DNA from: WVZL01 sp041862375
GTDB lineage: Bacteria > Acidobacteriota > Aminicenantia > Aminicenantales > Aminicenantaceae
Assembly: GCA_041862375.1 (NCBI GenBank)
Contig: JBGVTE010000141.1
Location: 62,001-126,000 of the forward strand
Length of the DNA stretch: 64,000 bases
Reading direction: 5' to 3'
Part shown: positions 33,285 to 42,256 of the stretch, in pieces
Layout of the letters: the number at the start of each line of letters is the position of its first letter
Numbering within the stretch: position 1 is the stretch's first letter
Made by a program: the position numbers and the translations under genes
Notes under the pieces: generated by a model
What the model was told of the DNA's origin: nothing
Databases searched by the model: none
Seen by the model: the letters and a program-made list of their open reading frames with translations, nothing else

Positions 33285-35342
33285 ATGGTAAAAAAAGTGA
33301 GCTTTTTTCACTTTCTCTTCTTGACTTTTCTGCTCTTGGGAGCAGGAGGAGCAGAAAGACCTCTTGCTTCCAAAGGGCTTACTCAGGCACTTGTAGAGGA
33401 AGTCTCAGGTGAAATCGCTTTTAATTACACAGCCATAATCTCACGCTATGACCGAATTCAAGCTTCAGAGGGATGGCATGATGCAGCTTTAATGATAAAA
33501 AAAGAGCTTGAAAGGATTGGATATAAGGATGCAGTTATTGAAGGGTGGCCTTCGAATGGTTCGAGATTCTACTATACATACCGAACTCCTATCGGCTGGA
33601 GGGCAAAATCTGCAGAACTGTGGATGGTAACTCCTAGAAGAGAAAAACTCTGTTCTTATGAGGAAATTCCCCTTACTCTTGTTAAGCATAGCAACTCTGC
33701 CGATGTTGAAGCTGAGCTGATTGATGTAGGAACTGGGGTGGGGGAGGAGTCCTATCGGGACAAAGACGTCAATGGTAAGATTGTCCTAGCCACCGCTTAC
33801 ACAGGAGAAGTTATGAAAGATGCTGTGGTTAAACGGGGAGCCCTCGGAGTTGTTACCTGGTATCCTCCCGAGGTCAGGCCGGGCTATCCCAACATGATTC
33901 GCTACACTGCTATCTGGCCTACCTGGGAGGAGCGAAACGAGATTGGGTTTGGTTTTAATGTAAGTAAAGATCAGGGTTGGCTTCTGAAGAAAATGCTTGA
34001 TGAGGGTAAAAAAGTGGTCTTGAAAGTAAAAGTTGAAGCTGAATATTATGACAGCAGAATTGAAATTTTAACAGCTTCCTTTACGGGAAGTGTTGAACCA
34101 CAAAAAGAGGTCATGATTATAGGCCATCTCTGCCATCCTGCTCCCAGTGCAAACGATAATGCTTCGGGGAGCGGTGGCATGCTTGAGATAGCCCGGGCTT
34201 TGAAGGAAATGGTGGATAAGGGGCTGATTGATCCTCCCGGGAGAACAATTCGTTTTCTCTGGGTTCCAGAATTTTACGGTACAGTTCCATATATCAAGTC
34301 TCACTTGGCGCGGACAAAAAATACCATTGCTGCCATTAATTGCGATATGATAGGCGAAGATCTCCATAAGACAGGGGGAACATTTAACATTACATTAACA
34401 CCGGATTCTATGCCCAGTTATCTCAATGATGTTGTTGTTAATTTTACTAAGTTAGCAGAGAGGTTGAATTTGAGAAGCATAAACGGAAGCCGCCATCCTT
34501 TTTCCTACAGGATAAGTCGTTTTAGTGGAGGGTCTGACCACTACATCTTCAACGATGGAAGCCTCAGAGTGCCCTCTGTTATGTTCGGACACGGAGATAG
34601 GTTCCATCACACCAGCCTGGATACTACTGATAAGGTTGATTCTTCCGAGCTCCGTCGAGTTTGCTTCATATCGCTCGGTTCGTCCTACTATTTAGCCTCT
34701 GCTTCTTCTAAAGAAGCAGAGGATATGTCAATGCTCATTGTCCGCAACGGACTCTCTCGCCTCTCGGAAGATTACCATGATTGTTTAGTTGGGATGGTTA
34801 ATGCTAAAGATGTTCAAGAGCTTCAATCTGCCTATAAGCAGGTCTTGAATATAATAGAGCATTCATACTTGAGAGAGAGCCAAGCTTTGCGTTCTACCTT
34901 GATTTTTACTGAGGAAGATGAGGTGAAGGAGGATATAAAGGACCGCTCAAGCAGTTTGACTGCATTAAAAAATACATTTAAGAAGGAAGTTGAAAAAGAG
35001 TACAAAAAACAGTGCCGGAAGTTAGGAGTAAAACTCCAGAAAATTTTTGTCTCTCCTGAGGAGAAGAGGTTAAAGAAGGTCGTTCCCGTAAGGGTTGAGA
35101 GCTTTGTCTGTCCTCTTCAAAGTGAGTATTTGGAGGCAAAGCTTGGAGAAGGAATACTCAAAAAGATTAAGATTCGGAGGTTAGCTGCCTATGAGGCTTT
35201 GAATTTTGCAGATGGTCAAAGGAGTGTCTTTGATATCACACAAGCAATTTCTGCAGAGTATGGGCCTGTTGATTATGAAAATGTTTATGATTTTTTTAAG
35301 ATTCTTGAAAGTGCAGAACTGGTAAAATTAAAGAAAATTTAA
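33285..35342 (+). CDS. M28-family zinc aminopeptidase, secreted, with C-terminal extension
   Basis: The frame opens at 33222, but the ATG at 33285 has AAAGGAGG just upstream and begins a clean signal peptide (KKVSFFHFLFLTFLLLGAGG). A PA-like insert lies at about 110-240. The M28 zinc site is complete: GHLCHPAPSANDNASGSGG, the Glu of WVPEFYGT, NCDMIGED and the His of FHHTSLDT. The last 200 residues are helical and charged and end in a small winged-helix-like segment (VFDITQAISAEYGPVDYENV). It probably trims peptides in the periplasm and may be co-transcribed with the nitroreductase 3 bp downstream. Confidence 0.85.
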   Translation: MVKKVSFFHFLFLTFLLLGAGGAERPLASKGLTQALVEEVSGEIAFNYTAIISRYDRIQASEGWHDAALMIKKELERIGYKDAVIEGWPSNGSRFYYTYRTPIGWRAKSAELWMVTPRREKLCSYEEIPLTLVKHSNSADVEAELIDVGTGVGEESYRDKDVNGKIVLATAYTGEVMKDAVVKRGALGVVTWYPPEVRPGYPNMIRYTAIWPTWEERNEIGFGFNVSKDQGWLLKKMLDEGKKVVLKVKVEAEYYDSRIEILTASFTGSVEPQKEVMIIGHLCHPAPSANDNASGSGGMLEIARALKEMVDKGLIDPPGRTIRFLWVPEFYGTVPYIKSHLARTKNTIAAINCDMIGEDLHKTGGTFNITLTPDSMPSYLNDVVVNFTKLAERLNLRSINGSRHPFSYRISRFSGGSDHYIFNDGSLRVPSVMFGHGDRFHHTSLDTTDKVDSSELRRVCFISLGSSYYLASASSKEAEDMSMLIVRNGLSRLSEDYHDCLVGMVNAKDVQELQSAYKQVLNIIEHSYLRESQALRSTLIFTEEDEVKEDIKDRSSSLTALKNTFKKEVEKEYKKQCRKLGVKLQKIFVSPEEKRLKKVVPVRVESFVCPLQSEYLEAKLGEGILKKIKIRRLAAYEALNFADGQRSVFDITQAISAEYGPVDYENVYDFFKILESAELVKLKKI

Positions 35343-35345
35343 GGA

Positions 35346-35915
35346 ATGATGAATATCAGGAAGATAAAAACTCCTTTTCAGCAACTGGTACAGGCTCGTA
35401 GAAGTATTCGAAGGTTTATGGATAAGCCAGTAGAGAGGGAAAAGATACTGACTTGCATTGAAGCTGCCAGACTGGCTCCTTCAGCAGATAATGTTCAGCC
35501 CTGGCGGTTTCTAATCATTGATGAGCCCGAGCTCATAGCCAAGTTCAGCAGAGAGGCTTTTTCGGGTATCTACTTTCCCACTAAATTTGCAGCTAAAGCG
35601 CCAGTCATTATCATCATACTTGCACGCCTGGATATAATTGCTAACAGGATAGGGAAGCAAATCCAGAATATTCACTTCTATCTGATTGATATAGGTATTG
35701 CAGGAGAGCATCTTGTGCTTCAGGCCGAAGAGCTCGGCCTGGGAACATGCTGGATTGGCTGGTTTAATCCTAGAAAAGCACGAAAATTTTTCAAGATTCC
35801 TCGAAAATACAAAATAGTATCTTTAATGGCTATGGGCTATTATGAAAAAAAACCTTCGAAAGTGAAAAAGCGAAAAAGGCTGGAAGAAATCACCTGGTTT
35901 AATACATTGCCTTAG
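35346..35915 (+). CDS. Nitroreductase-family flavoprotein
   Basis: The 189 residues contain the FMN-binding N-terminal motif ARRSIRRFMDKPV, the family segment ARLAPSADNVQPWRFLIID and the late GLGTCWIGWFNPRKARKFF. Such enzymes use FMN and NAD(P)H to reduce nitro groups, quinones or other unsaturated compounds in the cytoplasm; some related forms are dehalogenases. Natural substrate unknown. It begins 3 bp after the M28 gene with AAGGA overlapping that gene's end. Confidence 0.87.
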   Translation: MMNIRKIKTPFQQLVQARRSIRRFMDKPVEREKILTCIEAARLAPSADNVQPWRFLIIDEPELIAKFSREAFSGIYFPTKFAAKAPVIIIILARLDIIANRIGKQIQNIHFYLIDIGIAGEHLVLQAEELGLGTCWIGWFNPRKARKFFKIPRKYKIVSLMAMGYYEKKPSKVKKRKRLEEITWFNTLP

Positions 35916-36214
35916 TAATTGAAATTCTTGCCTTGTTATAAGAATTTCAGTAGGAAAGCCAGCGCAATCCCGATGCTTTGGCCTTGCGGTTTGCCAGGAT
36001 CAAACGTTTTCGGGAAGACAAATCTCCTGCCGAGGCAGATACTATCCAGACGGTCTGGTCCATATTTAGTGAGAAAAGGCACGGAAAAGGAAATGCTTCT
36101 CTCTGAGAGTTGAAGAGAGTTAAAGATTGCAAATTTATTTTTTTAATATTAAAATTATAATTCGAAGTAAATCGATTTAATCAGTAGAGTATTATTTGCT
36201 CTCGTCCTGACAAA
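35916..36214. other. Unassigned intergenic stretch before a DUF1295 remnant
   Basis: The block at about 35950-36110 has a more even base mix than its surroundings and stays open for about 60 codons on both strands, yet has no ribosome-binding site and no motif I recognise. It may be the rest of a decayed gene. I call nothing here. Confidence 0.35.
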
Positions 36215-36403
36215 GGGGTAACGCAAAATGATAAAGTACCTGATGTAATTCTTAGTTCGGTAGTAGCCGTCTTTCTCTTTATGAATATTATTTTTGTGAT
36301 CACCCTTTTGAAAAAAGCCAACTCGATTGTCGATATTGCCTGGGGGCCCTGATTCATCCTGGTTGCGCTCTTAACTTTTCTCATGGCTTCCAAAAAAAAG
36401 TAG
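36215..36403 (+). pseudogene. Remnant of a DUF1295 (steroid-reductase-like membrane) gene
   Basis: In one frame the plus strand reads VVAVFLFMNIIFVITLLKKA then NSIVDIAWGP, stop (TGA at 36350), then FILVALLTFLMASKKK and stop. The SIVDIxWGxxFxLVA pattern is the N-terminal signature of DUF1295 proteins. Only one helix pair remains, an in-frame stop interrupts the signature and the C-terminal reductase part is missing. It lies upstream of an intact group of membrane and redox genes, so an ancestral operon member may have been lost. Confidence 0.65.
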
Positions 36404-36474
36404 AATGCTCTTGATGTTATTTGCGTTCGGGAAAGCTAAACTTTGCGTATTATTTATAAAAAGGAGTAAAGACC

Positions 36475-37224
36475 ATGATAGGAAGAAGAACAAAAATCCT
36501 TGTGATCCTTTCGCTATTATTCTTTTCAGGATTTTCAAAAACACATGCGCAGTGGAAAATTGACCTGGAGACAGGCGCTGTGTTCAGTGGATACAATAAT
36601 GTCCGTATTCCTGGTGATACGGGAACTAAATTATCTTTTTCCAGAGACCTGAAAACAGACCTGAGTTATTTTTTCCGGTTTAGATTATGGTATCAGTTTC
36701 ATTCTGGTCATAACATATCGCTTTTATATGCACCCCTAAGTCTTAAGGCTTCAGGCAGAGTTGATAAACCCGTTAGATTCACTGAGGAAGAATTCCCGCC
36801 AAATATACCTTTACACGGAGTTTATAGATTCAATTCTTACCGCTTGACTTATAGATACGATTTTATAAGGAAGAAAAACTTCAGGGCAGGGCTCGGCATA
36901 ACAGCAAAAATACGAGATGCTGCAGTCAGCTTAGAAGGAAACAATAAAAAAGCTGAAAAAACAAACGTCGGCTTCGTTCCGCTCATAAACTTGAGAGTGG
37001 AATGGTTGCCTGCGAAGAAAATCGGTTTTTTACTGGAAGGCGATATGCTCGCAGCACCACAGGGAAGAGCCGAAGACGTTTTTGTTGGCCTTCAATTTCC
37101 TGTCAGTAAGAGTGTGAATTTGAAAGCTGGCTACAGGTTTATTGAGGGTGGTGCCGATGTAGCAGAAGTATACAATTTTGCCTTTCTCAATTTTATTGTA
37201 ATCGGAACAGTTATCACTTTTTGA
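36475..37224 (+). CDS. Outer membrane beta-barrel-like protein
   Basis: The 249 residues begin with a signal peptide (KILVILSLLFFSGFSKTHAQ). Strands of alternating aromatic and polar residues follow (YFFRFRLWYQFHSGHNISLLY, YRLTYRYDFIRKKNFRAGLG, GFLLEGDMLAA), and it ends FAFLNFIVIGTVITF. A periplasmic turn-rich pattern supports a barrel of 8-12 strands. No specific family is recognised. GGAG precedes the ATG. It is 13 bp upstream of the NAD(P)-binding protein gene and likely in the same transcript. Confidence 0.68.
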   Translation: MIGRRTKILVILSLLFFSGFSKTHAQWKIDLETGAVFSGYNNVRIPGDTGTKLSFSRDLKTDLSYFFRFRLWYQFHSGHNISLLYAPLSLKASGRVDKPVRFTEEEFPPNIPLHGVYRFNSYRLTYRYDFIRKKNFRAGLGITAKIRDAAVSLEGNNKKAEKTNVGFVPLINLRVEWLPAKKIGFLLEGDMLAAPQGRAEDVFVGLQFPVSKSVNLKAGYRFIEGGADVAEVYNFAFLNFIVIGTVITF

Positions 37225-37237
37225 ATCAAGATTATAG

Positions 37238-38710
37238 ATGAAAGTCTTATTGACAGGCGCAACCGGCTATGTGGGGCGAAGGCTCTGGGAAAAGCTCGAG
37301 CAAGACAAAACAACCTGTCTGCGTCTGTTTGTCAGGAACACAAAGAAACTTCACATAAATATCAATGCTGTAGAAGTTTTTGAAGGGAGCACATTTGATA
37401 GAGAATCACTGAAAAAGGCGCTTGCCGGTATCGACACTGCATATTACTTGATTCACTCAATGGGTGCCGGGAAAGGTTTCGATGAGCTTGACCGAATAAG
37501 TGCTGAAAATTTCCGGGACGAATGCATTAATGCTGGAGTAAGGAGGATAATTTACCTGGGAGGGTTGGGAGATAAATCAACAGCGAGCAAGCACCTTCTC
37601 AGTAGAATTGAAACAGGTGAGATACTGAGTGCAAGACCTGACAAAATCCAGACTCTGTGGTTTAGAGCAGCTGTTATAATTGGTTCAGGCAGTGCAAGCT
37701 TCGAAATTGTTCGTCATTTAGTTCAGAAACTTCCTGTCATAGTGGCTCCCTGGTGGATTCGGACAAAGACTCAACCCATCGGAGTATCTGATGTGCTGGA
37801 TTACCTCTACAAAGCAAAAAATGTGGCTGTTGGCGGGAACCTGGTTATCGATATTGGCTCGGAGCAGATAAGTTTTAAAGACATGCTGATAAGGGCGGCG
37901 AACGTTATGGATTTAAAAAGATATTTAATTCCAGTTCCATTTTTAACGCCCAGGCTATCATCTTTATGGCTGATCTTTGTGACTCCTGTAAATTATAGAA
38001 TTGCAAGAGCCTTGATAGATGGCTTAAAGTCAGAAACAATACTCCAGAATGATAATGCAAAGAAGTTCTTTCTGGATATTGTTCCCGAGCCCTATGAAGA
38101 ATCAGTAAAAAATTCTCTCAATGAAATCGAAAGCTCTCAGGTTATTAGCAGGTGGTGTGATAGCAGTGCAAAAGAAAAATGTGATATTAAGCATCTCGAT
38201 CGAATTAGCGATGCTGTCTTTTCGTATAAAAAGGTGTATGAATTTGAAAATATTTCATCAGAAGAAGTGTTCGCCTCGATTCAGTCAATTGGAGGCAAGA
38301 GAGGATGGTCAAGATACGGGTTCTTCATGTTTTTGATAGGACTCGCTGACAAGGCATTTGGCGGGCCTGGCCTGAATAGAGGGAGGAGAGATCCTGTTAA
38401 CCTGCGAATAGGGGATGGCCTGGATTTCTGCAAAGTGGTTGATCTGAAAGAGGGAAAAAGGCTTCTCCTTTTGTTGCAGATGAAAATCCCAGGAAAAGAG
38501 TGGATCGAATTTAATCTTGAAGAAAAGGCCCTAATGCTTACTGTCTACTTTCTTCCGAGGGGATTATATGGCCGGATTTACTGGCATATTTCAAAGCCAC
38601 TTCACAATTTTATTCTCAGTGGCATCGCAGATAAAGTGATTGAGAGATCGCATTCGTTCTCTCGCCCAAAAAAGACTTCTGGGAAGTTTAATGACATGAG
38701 AATTAGTTAA
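37238..38710 (+). CDS. NAD(P)-binding SDR-like protein with DUF2867 C-terminus
   Basis: The 490-residue protein begins MKVLLTGATGYVGRRL, an NmrA/SDR-atypical nucleotide-binding motif, with AYYLIHSMG and RIIYLGGLG later in the Rossmann domain. From about residue 320 it changes to DUF2867: GKRGWSRYGFFMFLIGLADK, GPGLNRGRRDP, LRIGDGLDFCKVV and GRIYWHISKPLHNFI. The architecture is that of E. coli YbjT-type proteins. The function is not established; an oxidoreductase acting on a membrane-associated compound is often assumed. It is grouped with outer membrane and DUF2177 genes. Confidence 0.83.
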   Translation: MKVLLTGATGYVGRRLWEKLEQDKTTCLRLFVRNTKKLHININAVEVFEGSTFDRESLKKALAGIDTAYYLIHSMGAGKGFDELDRISAENFRDECINAGVRRIIYLGGLGDKSTASKHLLSRIETGEILSARPDKIQTLWFRAAVIIGSGSASFEIVRHLVQKLPVIVAPWWIRTKTQPIGVSDVLDYLYKAKNVAVGGNLVIDIGSEQISFKDMLIRAANVMDLKRYLIPVPFLTPRLSSLWLIFVTPVNYRIARALIDGLKSETILQNDNAKKFFLDIVPEPYEESVKNSLNEIESSQVISRWCDSSAKEKCDIKHLDRISDAVFSYKKVYEFENISSEEVFASIQSIGGKRGWSRYGFFMFLIGLADKAFGGPGLNRGRRDPVNLRIGDGLDFCKVVDLKEGKRLLLLLQMKIPGKEWIEFNLEEKALMLTVYFLPRGLYGRIYWHISKPLHNFILSGIADKVIERSHSFSRPKKTSGKFNDMRIS

Positions 38711-38724
38711 ATAAGGAGTAATCA

Positions 38725-39147
38725 ATGGGCATATTACGGCTTGTTGTTTTATGGGTATTGTCTTTTATCTTCACGAGCATAATTGATGTGATCTGGCATC
38801 TTGTGATATTTGGCAAGCTCTATTCTCAAGGTATTAAGCCACTGGCACGAATGTCTGGCGATAATTTGGCTTTCAAGGCTTTTCCCGGCATTCTCTCACA
38901 AGTTCTTGTTGTTACATGCATTGTCTTTTTGGTGCTCTACAAGGCTCAAAAAGGCAACTTCCTCGAAGGAGCTCTGATTGGGGCATGTGCTGGAGTCTTA
39001 GCAATAACAGTCTACGGTGTCACAAATTACGCACTTTTTAAAGATTGGGGCCAAGACCTTACAATACTCGAGGTAGTCTGGGGTCCGATATTAGGAGGAT
39101 TGAGCGGGATTTTTGTTGCCTGGACAAGCACTTTTATTTTGAAGTAA
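38725..39147 (+). CDS. DUF2177-family membrane protein
   Basis: The 140 residues form four membrane helices. The family signature is visible as DVIWHLVIFGKLYSQGIKPLA near the N-terminus and YGVTNYALFKDWGQDLTILEVVWG toward the C-terminus. No biochemical function is known for the family. AAGGAG lies before the ATG. It probably belongs with the upstream DUF2867 gene, since DUF2177, DUF1295 and DUF2867 genes tend to co-occur; the DUF1295 fragment at 36215 supports such an ancestral set here. Confidence 0.78.
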   Translation: MGILRLVVLWVLSFIFTSIIDVIWHLVIFGKLYSQGIKPLARMSGDNLAFKAFPGILSQVLVVTCIVFLVLYKAQKGNFLEGALIGACAGVLAITVYGVTNYALFKDWGQDLTILEVVWGPILGGLSGIFVAWTSTFILK

Positions 39148-39239
39148 AAAGAATATATGATTGTTCTCAGAAATATCATAATGTAAAATTTAGCATTCGA
39201 TTCGGGGTCGAATAAATTTTTGGATTTTAAGGATTTTCG

Positions 39240-39968
39240 ATGTTTAAAAATCTCGAAAATAGAGCCTATCATCAGAATGAAAATCCAGTAGTCGCTGAGT
39301 TGATTGGCGCATCGAAAAAATTTAAAGCTGGCGACATCGAAATTATTGCCTTGCAGAAAACTGACTTGACCCTGCAAAAAGGTGAACTTCTGTTGATCAT
39401 CGGGCCTTCTGGATCAGGAAAGACCACGCTTCTTTCTTTGATCGGATGCGTTATCTATCCGACTGAAGGATGCGTCTGCATACATGGCATAAACACAAAA
39501 GACTTACATGATAAAGAGCTGGCCAGGCTACGTCGGAGGGAGATCGGGTTTGTCTTTCAATATTTTAACCTGATTGCGCCCCTAAACTCCGAAGAAAACA
39601 TAATGGTGCCTCTTCATTTGAACCGTTTATCAAAGGAAGAAGTCAGGCAGAAAGTTCAGCAGTCACTGAATCTTGTCGGGCTAGATCACAGGAAGAAATC
39701 CCTCCCCAAGCAGCTTTCCGGCGGTGAGCAGCAGCGTGTCGCAATCGCGCGGGCACTGGTGTCCGATCCCTCTATCATCCTCTGTGATGAGCCGACTGCA
39801 ATGCTGGATGCTGAATCCCTGGAAATCGTGATGAAGGAACTACGCGGGCTGGCCGATGCTGGTAAAGCCGTGGCCGTGGTCACCCACGACCCAAGGCTGG
39901 AAAGCTTTGCCGACAAGATCATCCATTTAGAAAACGGCAGAGTCACTGAAGATAAAAGGAAAAAGTGA
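39240..39968 (+). CDS. ABC transporter ATP-binding protein, MacB/DevA (LolD-like) type
   Basis: The 242 residues have Walker A IGPSGSGKTTLL, Q-loop region GFVFQYFNLI, signature LSGGEQQRVAIARAL, Walker B IILCDEPTAMLD and H-loop VVTHDPR, the standard order for MacB/LolD-like ATPases. It overlaps the adaptor gene by 4 bases and forms a three-gene exporter unit with it. Base composition changes inside the gene: the first part is AT-leaning, and from about 39690 on codon third positions are strongly GC. Confidence 0.9.
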   Translation: MFKNLENRAYHQNENPVVAELIGASKKFKAGDIEIIALQKTDLTLQKGELLLIIGPSGSGKTTLLSLIGCVIYPTEGCVCIHGINTKDLHDKELARLRRREIGFVFQYFNLIAPLNSEENIMVPLHLNRLSKEEVRQKVQQSLNLVGLDHRKKSLPKQLSGGEQQRVAIARALVSDPSIILCDEPTAMLDAESLEIVMKELRGLADAGKAVAVVTHDPRLESFADKIIHLENGRVTEDKRKK

Positions 39969-40969
39969 AAGCCATGAGAATTCGTGACTATAACTCAACT
40001 TGCAAGAGAAGGTCGAAGAAACCAATAATAGGAATCGTCAGCTGGTTCCTAGCCATTGTGGTGGCATTAAACCTTACTGGGTGCCAGAAAGAAAAACCGG
40101 CCTCACAAGAAAGCCAACCCGCCATGGACTTTACTCCAAAACAGGTGGTGGGTCTTGGTCGTATCGAACCCGAGATGAAAATACTATCTCTCAACAGTGA
40201 GACCTCCGGAATCGTCACCAGGATAATCTTCCAACCCGGAAGTTTTGTAGCCAAGGGAGAGATTATTGTCGAACTTTCGAACGCGATAGAAAAAGCACGG
40301 CTGGAACAGGCGGAGGCCAAAGTCAAGTCTCAGATCTCCCGGATAGAAGCGGCAAGGGCGGAACTGGCTTCCATCAAGATCAAAACGGAAAACGCAAAGA
40401 TAACCTTCGAGCGGGCCAAAACCCTCTACGAGCAGGATGCCGAAACGAAATTTAACTACGACCGGGCCAAAACCGAATACGAATCGCTTGTTGAAGATGT
40501 CAAAAGGCTGGAAGCCGGCGTTGTCGCAGCCCAGAATCTGCTGAAGCAGTGCCAGGCCGACCACAGGCTGGCAAAAGCGGAATATGATCGGAAATTCATC
40601 AAGGCTCTGACTGAAGGAAGGCTCCTATCTCTGGACATTACCCTTGGGTCATTGGTCTCTCCTGATAAGCCCTTTGGAACTTTCGCACCGAAGAGTCCGC
40701 TGGTTGCCCGCTGTGAAATTGATGAGATGTTTGCCGCAGAGGTGAGTCTGGGACAGAAGGCATACGTGAGAAACCCGGGTATGACCGATACTTTGGCCTG
40801 GGGGCAGGTCTCCTTTGTAGGGCCCTATCTGAGAAAGAAGTCAATCTTCTCTGACGAGGTCGGTGACCTTGAGGACAGACGTGTCCGCGAAATTTGGATC
40901 AACTTGGATCCGGATGCAAAGCTACTTTATGGAACCCGGGTGGAGTGTGTGGTCATTCTTAAAAGGTAA
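39965..40969 (+). CDS. HlyD/DevB-like periplasmic adaptor, probable lipoprotein
   Basis: The 334-residue protein starts at GTG 39965 or ATG 39974. It has a signal anchor with possible lipobox NLTGC, then a lipoyl-like half (VVGLGRIEPEMKILSL). A long alpha-helical hairpin (about 110-200, rich in Ala, Glu, Lys) and the returning barrel (FIKALTEGRLLSLDITLGSL) follow, as in membrane-fusion proteins. It would link the inner-membrane ABC unit to an outer-membrane channel. GC-rich codon use is unlike the genes on either side. Confidence 0.85.
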   Translation: MKAMRIRDYNSTCKRRSKKPIIGIVSWFLAIVVALNLTGCQKEKPASQESQPAMDFTPKQVVGLGRIEPEMKILSLNSETSGIVTRIIFQPGSFVAKGEIIVELSNAIEKARLEQAEAKVKSQISRIEAARAELASIKIKTENAKITFERAKTLYEQDAETKFNYDRAKTEYESLVEDVKRLEAGVVAAQNLLKQCQADHRLAKAEYDRKFIKALTEGRLLSLDITLGSLVSPDKPFGTFAPKSPLVARCEIDEMFAAEVSLGQKAYVRNPGMTDTLAWGQVSFVGPYLRKKSIFSDEVGDLEDRRVREIWINLDPDAKLLYGTRVECVVILKR

Positions 40970-40982
40970 TCAAGCTGGAATT

Positions 40983-42104
40983 ATGCTGCGTTTTGCTCTT
41001 CGCTTCATCAGCTACGACAAGCCTAAATCGATCGGTGTCATCTTGGGCATCGTAATCTCGATTTTCCTGGTCGGCCAACAGACAGGAATCTTCCTCTTCC
41101 TGACTGGAGCCATGTCATCTCTGGTCAACAACACAAAAGCCGACATCTGGGTGGTCGATAACAGGACGACAAACGTCAACGCCCTGGGGCCAATCGATAT
41201 CCGAATCGGCTATCAGATCGAATCCCTTCCCGGTGTTAAAAAGGCCTATCCCCTGGTAATTGCAGGTGGTTCGGCTAAGTTCCGGGACGGGAAATCGGCT
41301 CCTGTCCAGATTATAGGCTCCCTGCCTCCCAGTTTCCGAGGAGGGCCCTGGAATATCGTCAAAGGCAGTCTTGATAACCTCATCGATGAGGGTGCAGTTT
41401 CGTCTGATGTCTTCGATAAGAAAAACCTGAATAACGCAGATCTGGGGACCCAGTTCGAGATCAACGGCAAGCGCGTCATAATAAGTGTCCAAACTAGGGG
41501 AGTGAGGAGCTTCGGTGGTATCTTTATTTTCACGACAGATTCAAGAGCCCGTGAGTTGGGAAAGATTCCCAAAAACAAGGTCAGTGCCTTCCTAATCGAT
41601 GTGGAGGAAGGAGCGGATCCGCTAGCAATTCGTGACTACATCAACAGGACATTGTTCGGGGTGCGGGCTTGGACGAAAAAGGAATTTTCGAGGGCGACAG
41701 TCTCGACCATCCTCTCAACCAGCGGCATCGCCTTCTCAATCGGCACACTCATTATCTTTGCTGCTATATCGGGGATGATCATCATCGGTTTGACCATGTA
41801 TTCAGCGGCTGTGGACAGGCTCCGGGACTACGGGACACTCAAGGCGATCGGAGCTGACAACACTTACATACGAAACCTGATCTTGACTCAGGCTATCTTC
41901 TTTGCGCTCACAGGCTATGGGATAGCCATTATCCTCATCCAAGGATTTCAGAGAGGGATTGCTAACTCAGGCGTATTATTTAACTATAGTACAGCAATTA
42001 AAATCGCTTTCTTCATTGTTACTATCCTTATCTCCCTTGGTGGAGCAGCGTTTGCTATGCACCGTATAGCCAGGCTAGAGCCTGCTAGTGTATTCAGAGC
42101 ATGA
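40983..42104 (+). CDS. MacB/DevC-like ABC transporter permease
   Basis: The frame opens earlier inside the adaptor gene, but MLRFALRFISYDKPKS at 40983 is the natural start, 14 bases after the adaptor stop. A first membrane helix (SIGVILGIVISIFLVGQQTG) is followed by a large periplasmic MacB-type domain. Three C-terminal helices come next (IAFSIGTLIIFAAISGMIII, AIFFALTGYGIAIILI, IAFFIVTILISLGGAAFAM). It is closer to cyanobacterial DevC than to full MacB because the ATPase is separate. The last 180 bases revert to AT-rich codon use. The substrate is unknown. Confidence 0.87.
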   Translation: MLRFALRFISYDKPKSIGVILGIVISIFLVGQQTGIFLFLTGAMSSLVNNTKADIWVVDNRTTNVNALGPIDIRIGYQIESLPGVKKAYPLVIAGGSAKFRDGKSAPVQIIGSLPPSFRGGPWNIVKGSLDNLIDEGAVSSDVFDKKNLNNADLGTQFEINGKRVIISVQTRGVRSFGGIFIFTTDSRARELGKIPKNKVSAFLIDVEEGADPLAIRDYINRTLFGVRAWTKKEFSRATVSTILSTSGIAFSIGTLIIFAAISGMIIIGLTMYSAAVDRLRDYGTLKAIGADNTYIRNLILTQAIFFALTGYGIAIILIQGFQRGIANSGVLFNYSTAIKIAFFIVTILISLGGAAFAMHRIARLEPASVFRA

Positions 42105-42256
42105 CCTTAACTCGCACCTGGCATTCACAGCAATGACAAATAACAGAAATACGAAAATATGATATAAAATACTATAAAGAAGAAGGCGGATGGGGAAGTG
42201 AAGAAGTAAGATGTAACTGTGATTATTGTTGATGGCGGGTTATTGAAAAGAGAAAT

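Noticed and set aside
35947..36132. Open frames on both strands in the gap after the nitroreductase
   Set aside because: Neither strand shows a start signal or a family motif. Possibly decayed coding DNA, but not supportable.
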